Shown: in pieces, positions 36,914-47,142 of the stretch
How positions within the stretch are numbered: position 1 is the stretch's first letter
Layout: each line of letters opens with the position of its first letter
NCBI RefSeq assembly: GCF_019375555.1
Contig: NZ_JAHXDN010000004.1
Span: 1-64,000 of the forward strand
Reading direction: 5' to 3'
Length of the DNA stretch: 64,000 nt
Origin: Roseobacter insulae
GTDB lineage: Bacteria; Pseudomonadota; Alphaproteobacteria; Rhodobacterales; Rhodobacteraceae
Position numbers and translations under genes: made by a program
The notes under the pieces: generated by a model
Seen by the model: only the letters and a program-made list of their open reading frames with translations
What the model was told of the DNA's origin: nothing
Databases searched by the model: none

Positions 36914-37372
36914 TTAACGGCGATCGAGCGCACGGGCCGCCGATTTGATCGCCGCACGGATACGCGGATAGGTGCCGCAACGACACAGGTTTCCGTTCAT
37001 CGCGTCGTCGATCTCCGTATCCGTAGGATCGGGCGTGAGATCGAGGAAAGCGGCCGCCTGCATGATCTGCCCCGACTGGCAATAGCCGCATTGCGCCACC
37101 TGATGGTCGATCCATGCGACCTGCACCGCATGCAGGCCGTCGGGTGTCCCCAAACCTTCGATGGTCGTGACCCTGCCCTCCACCTCCGCAGCCGCCACCT
37201 GACAGGATCGTACCGCCCTCCCATCCACATGCACGGTGCAGGCGCCACATTGCGCGACGCCACAACCGTATTTCACGTCGGTGATGCCGAGCGTGTCGCG
37301 CAGCACCCACAAGAGCGGCATCTCAGCAGCCACATCCACATCATGCACAGTGCCGTTTACGGTGAGTTTCAT
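36914..37372 (-). CDS. orphan [2Fe-2S] subunit of a xanthine-oxidase-family hydroxylase
   Basis: A 152-residue small subunit of molybdenum hydroxylases (CoxS/IorA-like). The plant-type cluster ligands are [15 protein letters not shown] and the downstream RSC; the second, alpha-helical cluster is CGYCQSGQ and [12 protein letters not shown]. The start is the ATG at 37372, with GAGGA upstream. The molybdopterin large subunit and any FAD subunit that should accompany it are absent: neighbours are ureG (convergent) and a TPR protein gene. It may serve a distant large subunit or be a relic. Confidence 0.9.
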   Translation of the reverse strand: MKLTVNGTVHDVDVAAEMPLLWVLRDTLGITDVKYGCGVAQCGACTVHVDGRAVRSCQVAAAEVEGRVTTIEGLGTPDGLHAVQVAWIDHQVAQCGYCQSGQIMQAAAFLDLTPDPTDTEIDDAMNGNLCRCGTYPRIRAAIKSAARALDRR

Positions 37373-37535
37373 GGGCCATATCCTCGCGACAGACGCCCAT
37401 AACCTAGTGCCGCGATGCAAGATCGACAATGCAATCGCCGCGTCACGGCCGCCAAATCATCCCGAAAGAGCCCAGGCGTGCCTGCTTCTGACTCTGCAGG
37501 TATCGGATCGGTGCGCTGATGGAGTGCGATCCGGC

Positions 37536-39179
37536 CTATGCGGCGCGGCTCTTGTTGCGGCAAAAGCAGGAGGCGTGAATGGGCACCGTGGCGCGTGCCA
37601 CTGCCGGATCGAGTTGCAACTTGATATGGCGCGCCTCCGTCAGGGCACCCCGCTGGACAAGACATTCGTGCAAGCCATGCAGCGACCAGACGTTCCGGGG
37701 ATGCTGACAGGCGCGCGCCAACGTTTCGTCCAGCCCCAGATCCGCGCGGTAGACGGCCTCGGCCTCGTCGTATCGTCCCATTTCCATCAACAATGCCCCC
37801 AAAGCATGGCGCGTGGGCTGCATCCACCCCCACGGTTCGTCGTAAAGCAGGCCATCGTCCAGAGCGACCGATCTTCGCAAATGTGCGATGCCCACCTCCT
37901 GATCGCCTGACTTGAAGGCCAATTCCCCGTCCATCATCGCTTCGCCAACCTTCAGGACATCCGAGGCAAAATTGTTGAACACCATCCGGCTTTCTTGCAT
38001 GGCCTCGGCGGTCTCGACGGCCTGTGCACGTTCGATCTGTGCCTCGTCGATCCGGCCCAGGTTGGCCAGCGCAATGGTGCGGGACTGCCGCATGGCGGCG
38101 GTGGTGTAGCTGTAAAGTGCCGGGTCTTCGGGCAATGGCGTGTCCAGAATGTCCTGCCACATGCCGAAACGGACCATGACGTGAATTTTCTTGCCCCAGA
38201 AGGATTCAAAGAGATCGGGCAGATAGCGCACCACCCGGTCGGGCAACATCTGGATCAGCCTGTCGGATGCGGCAAGCGCCCTCTCGAGCTGCCCCATGAA
38301 CATCGCGCCATAAGCCTCGAAATGCACGTTGTGAATCCGGTAGACGGTGTAGAAGTTTTCCGCGCCCGCCAGTTCCTCGTATTTTCGATCCACCTCCGCC
38401 GCATGGGCGTTGCGCGCCACCACGTTCTGATAGTCACCGCACAGCACGTCGATATGCGTCGCCATATGCACCAGATGGCCGCTGTCGGGAACCAGATCGA
38501 TCAGCCGGTCGCCGTGCCGCAGCGCTCTTTCCGGAAAGGGCGACATCTCCATGAGATGAATATACATGTGCAGCAGACCCGGATGGTCCCAAGCGCCGGG
38601 CAATGTGTCGAAAGCTGTCTCCAGCGCCGCCTGCGCTTCGAGTGTTGACGCGCCCTCGCGTGGCTGGCCACTGGGCAGGTCCCACAGCAGCCACGGCGTG
38701 CGGTTCATCAGGCTTTCTGCAAACAGACACACCACGTCAAGATCGTCCGGATGGGCCGCATAGACCCTGCGCATCGCATCGGAAAACGCATCGTTCCAAG
38801 GCGCATAGTCCTCGACAGTAGGGTCATCGGGAAAGCGGTCGGCCAGGGCATCGATCAGCGCCGTTTCAACCGGCTGCAAGCTGGGTCTGAGCGCGCGAGC
38901 GGTTTGCAAAGCCTCGCGGGCTCTTTGCAAAGTGGTCACCCGCTCCTCCGGCTCGAAAAATTCCCACGGTTTGTTATAGTTCGGCCCGACAGCATAGGCG
39001 ATACCCCAATGCGCCAGCCCGCAATCCGGATCCACCTGAACAGCTTGTTCAAAACAAGCTGCCGCGGCCTCGTGATTGTATCCGTAAAGCCAGATCAACC
39101 CGGATGTAAAATGTTGTTGTGCCGCCGCGGACGACGTCGTCACGGGTCGCGCGTACCGGCCAAGATCAAAACCGTCCAC
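37536..39179 (-). CDS. tetratricopeptide-repeat protein
   Basis: A 547-residue soluble protein made of TPR-like helical hairpins. The opening repeat is ASAAAQQHFTSG-like helices followed by EAAACFEQAVQVDPDCGLAHW; later repeats include DEAQIERAQAVETAEAM and YDEAEAVYRADLGLDE. His/Asp-rich segments (HMYIHLMEMS, HLVHMATHIDVLCGDY) are conserved in a family of uncharacterised large bacterial TPR proteins, I believe. It has no signal peptide. Genes on both sides are unrelated. The function is unknown; protein scaffolding is the family's general role. Confidence 0.75.
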   Translation of the reverse strand: MDGFDLGRYARPVTTSSAAAQQHFTSGLIWLYGYNHEAAAACFEQAVQVDPDCGLAHWGIAYAVGPNYNKPWEFFEPEERVTTLQRAREALQTARALRPSLQPVETALIDALADRFPDDPTVEDYAPWNDAFSDAMRRVYAAHPDDLDVVCLFAESLMNRTPWLLWDLPSGQPREGASTLEAQAALETAFDTLPGAWDHPGLLHMYIHLMEMSPFPERALRHGDRLIDLVPDSGHLVHMATHIDVLCGDYQNVVARNAHAAEVDRKYEELAGAENFYTVYRIHNVHFEAYGAMFMGQLERALAASDRLIQMLPDRVVRYLPDLFESFWGKKIHVMVRFGMWQDILDTPLPEDPALYSYTTAAMRQSRTIALANLGRIDEAQIERAQAVETAEAMQESRMVFNNFASDVLKVGEAMMDGELAFKSGDQEVGIAHLRRSVALDDGLLYDEPWGWMQPTRHALGALLMEMGRYDEAEAVYRADLGLDETLARACQHPRNVWSLHGLHECLVQRGALTEARHIKLQLDPAVARATVPIHASCFCRNKSRAA

Positions 39180-39264
39180 TGTAATCCCCCTCGCCTGTTC
39201 TATGCATATTTAGCAAACCACGCAGATTCGAGAAAGCCGCGCACCCTTCACCCACCGCCGACGA

Positions 39265-40014
39265 TTACGCTGTCCACTTGTCACGCAAGCTGTCGATCTC
39301 GGCAGAGGAGAAAAACAGGCGCATCCACGGCGTGTCGTAATAGAGGTCGATCAGGTCTTGTGGCAGGCGCAAATGGCTTTTCACGCGGTCATAAAGATCA
39401 GCGCTTTTGCCATGCGCCCGGCTGTTGCTGCGGCGCAACGCGAGCGGCACGCCCGTGAATTCCGACAGGCGACCGATAGCGTCATTCAGGCGGTCCGTGC
39501 GTAGAACAAGCAGGTGCCCTCCCGTGATCTCGTACAGCCCGACGCCGACGTCCCTGTCAAACCCGGCGGCGCGCAGATCGGCGCCATGCACCCCGACAAT
39601 TTCGTCCTCAAACCACGCATCGAGGCGCAATTCAGCGCATTTTTCCTCAAGGTTCCGTGCGATGCGTGCCACCAGCGCAGAGCCGTCCAGCCCGTCTATG
39701 CCGGATATCTGCGGCACCTGGAAATTCGCAGACACAACCCGTGCGATCGGGTCCCGAACCATTGTCACGACGCGCAAGGGGCGCGAAAGGGTAGGCAAGC
39801 ACTGCCTGAGCTGGGTTTCGAGATGGTAGTGTAGCGGGAGCGCTGACCCGGTGTTGGAATAGCGCTGGAAAACGATTTCGTGGCGCTCCCCCAGAAAATG
39901 CACCTTGGGGACAATAACCCGGGCGGCGGCAAGCGCCTCTTCAACACTCGTGGTGCCTGACTTCGGCTGGCTGTGGATCAGCAGGGGTGTCGCCGCCCGC
40001 TGAAACCCTGCCAT
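39265..40014 (-). CDS. sulfotransferase-like / capsular polysaccharide synthesis family protein
   Basis: A 249-residue protein with sulfotransferase hallmarks: a PAPS 5'-phosphosulfate-binding loop near the N-terminus (LIHSQPKSGTTSVEEAL) and a 3'-phosphate motif (VRDPIARVVSANF). The C-terminal LDLYY-like region is typical of the putative capsular polysaccharide synthesis family. The first ATG is at 40014; in-frame GTG (40041) and TTG (40053) codons would add a short Arg-rich extension. The substrate could be a surface glycan, but no glycan cluster is adjacent. Confidence 0.72.
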   Translation of the reverse strand: MAGFQRAATPLLIHSQPKSGTTSVEEALAAARVIVPKVHFLGERHEIVFQRYSNTGSALPLHYHLETQLRQCLPTLSRPLRVVTMVRDPIARVVSANFQVPQISGIDGLDGSALVARIARNLEEKCAELRLDAWFEDEIVGVHGADLRAAGFDRDVGVGLYEITGGHLLVLRTDRLNDAIGRLSEFTGVPLALRRSNSRAHGKSADLYDRVKSHLRLPQDLIDLYYDTPWMRLFFSSAEIDSLRDKWTA

Positions 40015-40133
40015 TTGCCGCCGCGCGCGCAGACGACGCACAGATGTGCGCAACAGGCGTAGCGGCGCAGGCTCGGCCCGCCCGTCGATTGAAGGACGCG
40101 ACCCAATCGGCCCCTCTGAATTGCGTGAAATCG

Positions 40134-41249
40134 TCAGAATTCGACCACGGCGCGGATGGATTTGCCTTCGTGCATCAGATCGAAGCCATGATTGATCTCA
40201 TCCAGTGTCAGCTTATGGGTGATCATCGGGTCAATCTCGATTTTGCCATCCATGTACCAGTCGACGATCTTGGGCACATCCGTGCGCCCCTTGGCCCCGC
40301 CAAAGGCGGTCCCGCGCCACACCCGGCCTGTCACCAGCTGGAACGGGCGGGTTGAAATCTCGGCACCGGCGGGGGCCACCCCGATGATGATGCTTTCCCC
40401 CCAGCCCTTATGCGCTGCTTCCAGAGCGGTCCGCATGACATTGACGTTTCCCGTTGCGTCAAAGGTGTAGTCGGCCCCGCCCCCGGTGAGTTCGACAAGA
40501 TGAGCGACCATGTCACCCTCAACCTGCGACGGGTTGACGAAATCGGTCATACCGAAATGCCGGCCCATCGTTTCCTTGTCGTCGTTAAGGTCGACGCCTA
40601 CGATCTGATCCGCACCCGCGAGCTTCAACCCCTGAATGACGTTCAGCCCGATACCCCCCAGACCGAATACAATCGCGCGGGAACCGATCTCCACCTTGGC
40701 GGTATTGATCACCGCCCCGATGCCCGTTGTGACGCCGCAGCCAATGTAGCAGATCTTGTCAAAGGGCGCGTCCTTGCGGACCTTGGCAAGCGCGATCTCG
40801 GGCACAACCGTGTGGTTGGCGAATGTGGAACACCCCATGTAGTGGTGGATCGGCGTACCGTCGAGCATCGAAAAGCGGGTGGAACCGTCGGGCAGCAGCC
40901 CCTGGCCCTGCGTGCTGCGCACTTTCTGGCACAGGTTCGTTTTCGGATTGAGACAATACTCGCACTCCCGGCATTCCGGGGTGTAAAGCGGGATGACATG
41001 GTCGCCCACTTCAAGTGTCGTCACGCCGTCGCCCACTTCGATCACCACCCCGGCACCTTCGTGGCCCAGAATGGCCGGGAAGATGCCCTCGGGGTCATCG
41101 CCGGACCGGGTGAATTCATCCGTGTGGCACAGACCTGTGGCCTTGATCTCCACCAGCACTTCGCCCGCGCGCGGGCCTTCGAGGTTCACCTCCATGATTT
41201 CGAGCGGTTGTCCGGCAGCAACGGCAACGGCGGCGCGGGTTTTCATCAT
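40134..41249 (-). CDS. frmA: S-(hydroxymethyl)glutathione dehydrogenase (class III alcohol dehydrogenase)
   Basis: A 371-residue glutathione-dependent formaldehyde dehydrogenase. The catalytic-zinc ligands are in KATGLCHTDEF and LGHEGAGVV; the structural-zinc cysteines in ECRECEYCLNPKTNLC; the Rossmann motif is VFGLGGIGLNVIQG; and GGVAKGR-type class III features appear as FGGAKGRTDVPKIVDWY. The start is fixed by AGGAGG 7 bases before the ATG at 41249; the open frame runs far upstream but has no better site. It detoxifies formaldehyde, which the demethylating enzymes at 11-16 kb would generate. The esterase partner (FghA) is not adjacent. Confidence 0.94.
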   Translation of the reverse strand: MMKTRAAVAVAAGQPLEIMEVNLEGPRAGEVLVEIKATGLCHTDEFTRSGDDPEGIFPAILGHEGAGVVIEVGDGVTTLEVGDHVIPLYTPECRECEYCLNPKTNLCQKVRSTQGQGLLPDGSTRFSMLDGTPIHHYMGCSTFANHTVVPEIALAKVRKDAPFDKICYIGCGVTTGIGAVINTAKVEIGSRAIVFGLGGIGLNVIQGLKLAGADQIVGVDLNDDKETMGRHFGMTDFVNPSQVEGDMVAHLVELTGGGADYTFDATGNVNVMRTALEAAHKGWGESIIIGVAPAGAEISTRPFQLVTGRVWRGTAFGGAKGRTDVPKIVDWYMDGKIEIDPMITHKLTLDEINHGFDLMHEGKSIRAVVEF

Positions 41250-41513
41250 GGCGGGGTCCTCCTGACTGTGATCTGACACGCCCAGAGAAAGGCCATTCCT
41301 TGTGTTGTCAAGAGAAAGACCCATCCGGCCGGATTTGATCTTGGCAAACCGAGGCTGGGTAATGCGCCTTAAACTGGATAATTTTCCCTGATACGCCGCG
41401 ATTTTGAGAATTTTCACCCTTGCGGACATTTTCCTGCATGAAACGGAGCATCCTTTTTCGCGTGTCTTGAAGGATAATGCGCGCGTCCCCACGCCCAACA
41501 CAGGACCAGACTG

Positions 41514-44500
41514 ATGAGCCAGCACCCGCGCCAGCTGCCCGACTACGCGCTTGACGACAGATATACCAAAACCGAAGGCCGGGTCTTTCTGACCGGCACC
41601 CAGGCCCTTGTCAGGGTCATGCTCGATCAGGCGCGACGGGACCACGCGGCAGGACTGAACACGGCCGGGTTTGTTTCCGGCTACCGTGGCTCGCCGCTGG
41701 GCGGCGTGGATCAGGAATTGTGGCGCAACGAAACGCGGCTGAAAGACGCGCGTATCACATTCATGCCTGCCGTCAACGAAGACCTCGGCGCCACGGCCGT
41801 CCTGGGGGCGCAGCAAGCAAGTCTTGATCCTCATGCCGACGTCGAAGGCGTGTTTTCCATGTGGTACGGCAAGGGTCCGGGCGTGGACCGGTCCGGGGAT
41901 GCGCTGAAACACGGGAACGCCTACGGCTCCGCCCCGAAAGGCGGTGTTCTAATTGTCGCGGGTGATGATCACGGCTGTGTTTCGTCTTCCATGCCGCACC
42001 AGTCCGATGTCGCGTTCATGGCTTGGTTCATGCCGACGCTGAACCCTGCCGGCGTGGCGGAATACCAGGCCTTCGGGGAATACGGGTTTGCCTTATCCCG
42101 GTTTTCCGGCACCTGGGTCGGCTTCAAGGCCATTTCCGAAACCGTCGAAAGCGGTCAGTCGGTGGAGATCACGCCAGACCGCGTGTTTCGATATCCGGAG
42201 TTCACCGCCCCGCCGGGCGGGCTGCATGTCCGGGTGGCGGACCTGCCGTCACCGGAGATCGAAACACGGATCAAGGCCAAGCTCGATGCTGTTCAGGCCT
42301 TTGCTGAAGCCAACCCGATAGACCATCCGGTCTATGGGATCGAGAAAGCAAGCTTTGGCTTCGTCAGTACCGGCAAGGGCCATCTCGATCTGATGGAAGC
42401 GTTGCGTCTTTTGGGAGTGGACGAAGCCCGCTGCCGCAGTCTGGGTATCGACATCTACAAGGTCGGAATGGTCTGGCCACTTGCGCATCACGCGGCGCTC
42501 GATTTCGTGACCGGCAAACGCGAAGTCCTCGTGATCGAAGAAAAGCGCGGGATTATCGAGTCGCAGTTCAAGGAGCATTTTTACGACTGGCCCGGGCGCA
42601 AACCCGACCGGATGGTCGGAAAATACGATGAAGACATGAACCCGCTGGTGCCATGGACAGGTGAATTGAGTCCACGGGCCTTGCTGCCCATCATCGCCGC
42701 ACGGCTGCATCGCTTTTTTCCCAACGAGGGGTTTGTCGAAAAGGCGCGTACCCTCACCGAAACTCAACCACCGGTTCTGCGGGTCGAAGGGGCCAGCCGG
42801 ACACCATACTTCTGCTCCGGTTGTCCGCATAACACCTCGACCAAGGTACCCGAGGGTTCCAGGGCGGCGAGTGGTATCGGCTGCCACGTGATGGCCTCAT
42901 GGATGGATCGCGAAACGCTGGGCTATGCGCAGATGGGGGGTGAGGGCGTCCCGTGGATCGCCACATCGCTGTTCAATGGCGGCAAGCATATCTTTCAAAA
43001 TCTCGGGGAAGGCACCTGGTATCATTCGGGCAGCCTCGCCATCCGGCAGGCGGTCGCCGCGCGCACCAACATCACCTATAAAATTCTCTACAACGATGCG
43101 GTCGCCATGACCGGCGGCCAGCCTGTCGACGGTCCGGTGTCGGTTGCCGGGATTGCGCAGACCTGCCGTGCAGAAGGCGTCGAACGGATTGCCCTGGTGT
43201 CCGATGACATCAGCAAATTCGACCGAAAGGATTTCCCCGGCGGTATGAGCTTTCATGACCGGTCCGAAATGGACGTTCTGCAGCGCGAGTTACGCGAGAT
43301 TCCCGGCGTTTCCGTTCTGATCTACGAGCAGACCTGCGCCACCGAAAAGCGCCGGAAACGCAAGCGCGGGCAGCTTCCGGAGCCGGACAGGTTTGTTCTG
43401 ATCAATGATCTGGTCTGCGAAGGCTGCGGCGATTGCTCGGTCGAAAGCAATTGCCTGAGCGTCGAACCCTTGAAAACCGAGTTCGGGACCAAACGAAAGA
43501 TCAATCAGTCCAGCTGCAACAAGGATTTTTCCTGCCTGAACGGTTTCTGCCCCAGCTTTGTCACCGTGGAGGGCGCACGGCGGCGGAAAAAATCGGGCAT
43601 GGATGTGACTGCCTTTGCGTCAAGCGCCGAACTGCCCGAGCCGACGATCCCGACTTTGGACGCGCCCTATGACCTTCTGGTCACCGGCGTTGGCGGCACT
43701 GGCGTGATTACCGTGGGTGCCTTGATCTCCATGGCGGCGCATCTTGAAGGCAAGGGATCGAGCGTATTGGATTTTACCGGCTTTGCCCAGAAATTCGGAA
43801 CCGTTCTGGGCTACGTGCGCCTGGCGCCTACACCCGACGCGGTGCATCAGGTGCGTATCGATGCTGCCTGTGCCGATGCGGTCATAGGCTGCGATGCCGT
43901 GGTCTCTTCCTCACCGAAGGCTTCTGCCCATTACCGTCACGGCACCAAGGTCGTGCTGAACCGCGCCGAGATGCCCACCGGCGACCTTGTGCTGAACCGC
44001 GACGCGGAATTGCATATCGCGACGCGGGAGAAGGTGATTGCCGACGCCGTGGGCAGTGAAAACCTTGCGGCATTCGACGCCAACGCCCTGGCCGAAGGGG
44101 TGATGGGCGATTCCGTCTTTGCCAATGTCATCATGCTCGGTTTCGCATGGCAACGCGGCCTCGTTCCCGTGGGGCTGGACGCCCTGAGCCGGGCAATGGA
44201 GCTGAACGGCGTCGCGCCGGAGCGCAATCACATGGCCTTCACCTGTGGCAGGGTCATGGCGGTATCGCCGGAAAAATTCGCCTCGTCCGCGCCGTCTGAT
44301 CCGCAACGGGAGGACAGCCTTGAAGCGGTGCTCGCCCGGCGGATGGCGTTCCTGACCGACTATCAGGATGCAGCCTACGCGGCACGCTATCGCACCGCAC
44401 TGTCGCCGCTGTCCGATCTGCCGGAGGAGGTGCAAATTCTGGCCGCGAAGTCGCTGTTCAAGCTCATGGCTTACAAGGATGAATACGAGGTGGCACGGCT

Positions 44501-44927
44501 GCATGGCCTTCCTGAATTCCGGGAACGCTTGCAAAGGGAATTCGACGGAAACTTCAGCCTGCGCTACCATTTGGCGCCCCCCCTCCTGTCGCGCACTAAA
44601 GATGGGCGTGGTCGCCCCGTGAAACGGTCTTTCGGGCCGTGGATGGCAGGGGTATTTGCAGTGTTGGCGCGCATGAAAGGCCTGCGCGGCAGCTTCGCGG
44701 ACCCCTTCAGATTCCAGTCCGATCGCAGGATGGAAGTTGCTCTGATCGCATGGTTTGAAAAACTGATCTCGCAGGTGCCGGAGATATGGCAGAGGGGCGA
44801 TCATCAACTGGCGGAAAAACTGATGTCCGCCCCCATGGACATTCGGGGTTACGGCCCCATCAAGGAACAGGCCGCGCAAAAGACAAGACGTGACGTCGAA
44901 CGGCTACTGGCGAGCGCTTCGCAGTAG
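41514..44927 (+). CDS. indolepyruvate ferredoxin oxidoreductase, fused subunits
   Basis: A 1137-residue fused 2-oxoacid:acceptor oxidoreductase for aryl pyruvates from aromatic amino-acid breakdown. The N-terminal pyrimidine-binding part (TAGFVSGYRGSPLGGVD), the TPP-binding domain (SGCPHNTSTKVPEGS, GEGVPWIATSLF, YNDAVAMTGGQPVDGP), an iron-sulfur region (LINDLVCEGCGDCS and the later Cys cluster in SSCNKDFSCLNGFCPSF), and the gamma domain (LLVTGVGGTGVITVGAL) follow in order. The length fits the fused form common in alphaproteobacteria. It is monocistronic, 265 bases from the divergent frmA. Confidence 0.93.
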   Translation: MSQHPRQLPDYALDDRYTKTEGRVFLTGTQALVRVMLDQARRDHAAGLNTAGFVSGYRGSPLGGVDQELWRNETRLKDARITFMPAVNEDLGATAVLGAQQASLDPHADVEGVFSMWYGKGPGVDRSGDALKHGNAYGSAPKGGVLIVAGDDHGCVSSSMPHQSDVAFMAWFMPTLNPAGVAEYQAFGEYGFALSRFSGTWVGFKAISETVESGQSVEITPDRVFRYPEFTAPPGGLHVRVADLPSPEIETRIKAKLDAVQAFAEANPIDHPVYGIEKASFGFVSTGKGHLDLMEALRLLGVDEARCRSLGIDIYKVGMVWPLAHHAALDFVTGKREVLVIEEKRGIIESQFKEHFYDWPGRKPDRMVGKYDEDMNPLVPWTGELSPRALLPIIAARLHRFFPNEGFVEKARTLTETQPPVLRVEGASRTPYFCSGCPHNTSTKVPEGSRAASGIGCHVMASWMDRETLGYAQMGGEGVPWIATSLFNGGKHIFQNLGEGTWYHSGSLAIRQAVAARTNITYKILYNDAVAMTGGQPVDGPVSVAGIAQTCRAEGVERIALVSDDISKFDRKDFPGGMSFHDRSEMDVLQRELREIPGVSVLIYEQTCATEKRRKRKRGQLPEPDRFVLINDLVCEGCGDCSVESNCLSVEPLKTEFGTKRKINQSSCNKDFSCLNGFCPSFVTVEGARRRKKSGMDVTAFASSAELPEPTIPTLDAPYDLLVTGVGGTGVITVGALISMAAHLEGKGSSVLDFTGFAQKFGTVLGYVRLAPTPDAVHQVRIDAACADAVIGCDAVVSSSPKASAHYRHGTKVVLNRAEMPTGDLVLNRDAELHIATREKVIADAVGSENLAAFDANALAEGVMGDSVFANVIMLGFAWQRGLVPVGLDALSRAMELNGVAPERNHMAFTCGRVMAVSPEKFASSAPSDPQREDSLEAVLARRMAFLTDYQDAAYAARYRTALSPLSDLPEEVQILAAKSLFKLMAYKDEYEVARLHGLPEFRERLQREFDGNFSLRYHLAPPLLSRTKDGRGRPVKRSFGPWMAGVFAVLARMKGLRGSFADPFRFQSDRRMEVALIAWFEKLISQVPEIWQRGDHQLAEKLMSAPMDIRGYGPIKEQAAQKTRRDVERLLASASQ

Positions 44928-46173
44928 TCTTTCATGTCGCCCCCGGAAGTGCCGGTCCGCATTTCGGCTGACATCCATCGCAGGCGACATGCCGCCGGAC
45001 GAACCGTGCCCTTTCCCGGCCGCATCCTTAACCGTCGAAAAGCTGGTCTCTCTTGCCTGCAGCATATGCACCCATCTCGTCAAACTGCCGGGCATTCGCC
45101 TCCGGGTCGGCTCAATGATGATCGACCCATGTATGTAAACGCTTGCATGCGCGAGAAAATGGCCTTAACAGTGCGCGGGAGATTATGGGGTTTGGGACCG
45201 GGGAGAGTCTCCAAATTCCACTTCGGGGGAACGGCCCCTTTCGGTTCGCCGGTTCAGGGAAGACCTTCCCCCGAAGACTTATCTGCCTTGTCGGAGCTCA
45301 TTTGCAGGAACTCCTTTCAGCCGCAAAGCGGGCGGCGGGTGAATGGTGATCCTGCGGTTTCTCATCGCAGACGTATCGAATCTGACCAGACAGTACAGTG
45401 TTAGTGTTGGTGAACGAAGAGAAGGCTCGAAAACTTCGATCCCAGTGGCCTCGCACCACAAGCTCTGGCATGACTCGATGGGCCGATGCTGATGCCAGAT
45501 AGTGTCAAGGTATCGGGACCACACACTCGCAATCTGGTATTTGCGGTCCGACGTCGCCGCGCGCGAGTGTGCCCGAAGGCATCTCCCAGACATTGCTGTT
45601 GGTGGAGGCGGCAATGGTTGCCCATCAGCCTCTGCCAGCATGCGCCCCGACTGCGGGAAAATCTTTGCGCAACGCTCCAGTGTCTCTCCATGCTCCTGCG
45701 CCAAGATGCCGTTGCAAGCTGCGTGGCGATGCTCACGCGCAGAGTGGTCTCACCCGCATAAATGTTCCGCGCCCTTACTGATCCAATTGCCTGCCCGGGG
45801 TACTCAGACGATCTTTCGGAAGGCGTTTTGACGGGCACGCACCGTGTCGACACCGGCGGCAGCGCCGCCATTTTCGGATCTCATGGTCTCGAACTGCCGA
45901 GCGCCGCAGCCGTCTTGACACTGGTCATTCCAAAGCTGATCCCGGTCCGCCCACACGATGCTGCGGGTTCAAGTATCATCATGACTTAAAAGACTTGCGT
46001 CAGGGGTACTCTCTGCGCCCGGGTGCGTGCCTGACATACCGATGCCGGGAGGCACCTCAAACATGCATCACCATCGCCTCCACGGAGAAGTGCAGGTGAT
46101 TTCTGTCCACGCTTGCGTAAACGGCGGGGTGACCCGGCCGCGCCCGCAATGCGCGGCAGGGATGGAGCGTTAC
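44928..46173. other. 1.2-kb region without a recognisable gene
   Basis: Frames here are short, overlap each other out of phase and lack start-site or family signals. Two minus-strand frames (45279-45704 and 45401-45871) cover the same DNA in different phases, which could mean a decayed gene, but neither half resembles a family I know. I see no rRNA, tRNA, terminal inverted repeats or transposase motifs. It may be a scar of past insertion or deletion. Confidence 0.5.
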
Positions 46174-46854
46174 TTATCGGTCGATAATCCTGGCGATACG
46201 CACGGCGATTGCCCGGCTTGCTTTTCTTGAAGGGTGAATCCGGTCGCCGGAATGAAACGATCGATCTCCATAAGGCACAAGATCCTGCAAGGACACGAAA
46301 TGCACACCACTGTCGGCCTGGGCCATCTGGGAAATCCGGCTTTCCAGTTCATTTCCCTCGTCGCGGCAGTGTTCGATGATCGATCCGACCCCCGGGCTTC
46401 GCAGATAGCCAACGTAGATGACCTGTGCGCCGGTTCTGCGCAAACTGCTCACAAGCCGCGCGATCTCGCCGCTGCGACCGTCTTTGCCAATCATGCGGTT
46501 CATTTTGGAATCACAGCGGCTGCAGCCACATCCGAGCCACAAATCGTTCCCCCCGCCGTTGAGAATGATCCAGTCCCAGTTGCCGGGCGCATATTGCTTG
46601 GAAATATTCAGGCCCATCGCACCGGTAATCGGCAGATGATACAGCATCCGCGCACCCACAACCGACCGGTCAATCACTGGCTCGTTCAGGATTTGCTCAA
46701 CATTGTCTGAAATGCCGCTGTCCTTGCCCGCATGCCACGCCATCATGGAATCGCCCATCGCCAATATCCGCGCGGACTTCCCCTTGGGCACCGACTCACC
46801 GCACCCCATCAGTATCAGCGCAATCACACCCAACTGAATCAAAAGAAACTTCAT
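46174..46854 (-). CDS. SGNH-hydrolase-like lipoprotein
   Basis: A 226-residue secreted lipoprotein. The signal peptide ends in a lipobox (ALILMGCGES, Cys near residue 18). The mature part has SGNH-hydrolase blocks: block I AMGDSMMAWH with the nucleophile Ser, block III ILNGGGNDLWLGCGCSRC with Asn, and block V DRIHPSRKA with the Asp-His pair. A Cys-rich insertion follows block III. The start at 46854 has GGGGAA upstream; a GTG at 46866 is possible. It probably acts as a periplasmic or outer-membrane esterase or O-acetyl hydrolase. It has no operon partner. Confidence 0.8.
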   Translation of the reverse strand: MKFLLIQLGVIALILMGCGESVPKGKSARILAMGDSMMAWHAGKDSGISDNVEQILNEPVIDRSVVGARMLYHLPITGAMGLNISKQYAPGNWDWIILNGGGNDLWLGCGCSRCDSKMNRMIGKDGRSGEIARLVSSLRRTGAQVIYVGYLRSPGVGSIIEHCRDEGNELESRISQMAQADSGVHFVSLQDLVPYGDRSFHSGDRIHPSRKASRAIAVRIARIIDR

Positions 46855-47142
46855 TTCCCCAAACACCCTGAATATTTACACCACAACGCAGCGCCAGAAA
46901 GCATCTGCGTCCCGGTATGAACCGTACAATGCACATTCTCAAAAGCCGTTAACAGCGGCAGAAATTTCAAGCGGACTTCCTGATACCTTATCTAAAAATG
47001 CGCGGATAAACAGCGTTGACGGCAGGAAGAGACGCACAAAGAAGGCAAATCGGGAGCAGGCAAACACCTGTGAGCGACCAGCCCACGCGCCCGGACGAAA
47101 TCTTATAATGCCCGCGCGCCACCCCCGACGAAAGCATGAGGT

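Noticed and set aside
41250-41912. N-terminal extension of the formaldehyde dehydrogenase frame upstream of the ATG at 41249
   Set aside because: It would add about 220 residues without family counterpart, cross the divergent promoter and enter the indolepyruvate oxidoreductase gene; AGGAGG marks 41249 as the start.
45279-45871. Two overlapping minus-strand frames considered as a frameshifted pseudogene
   Set aside because: Neither half matches a family I recognise, so a pseudogene call cannot be supported; noted only as an odd gap.
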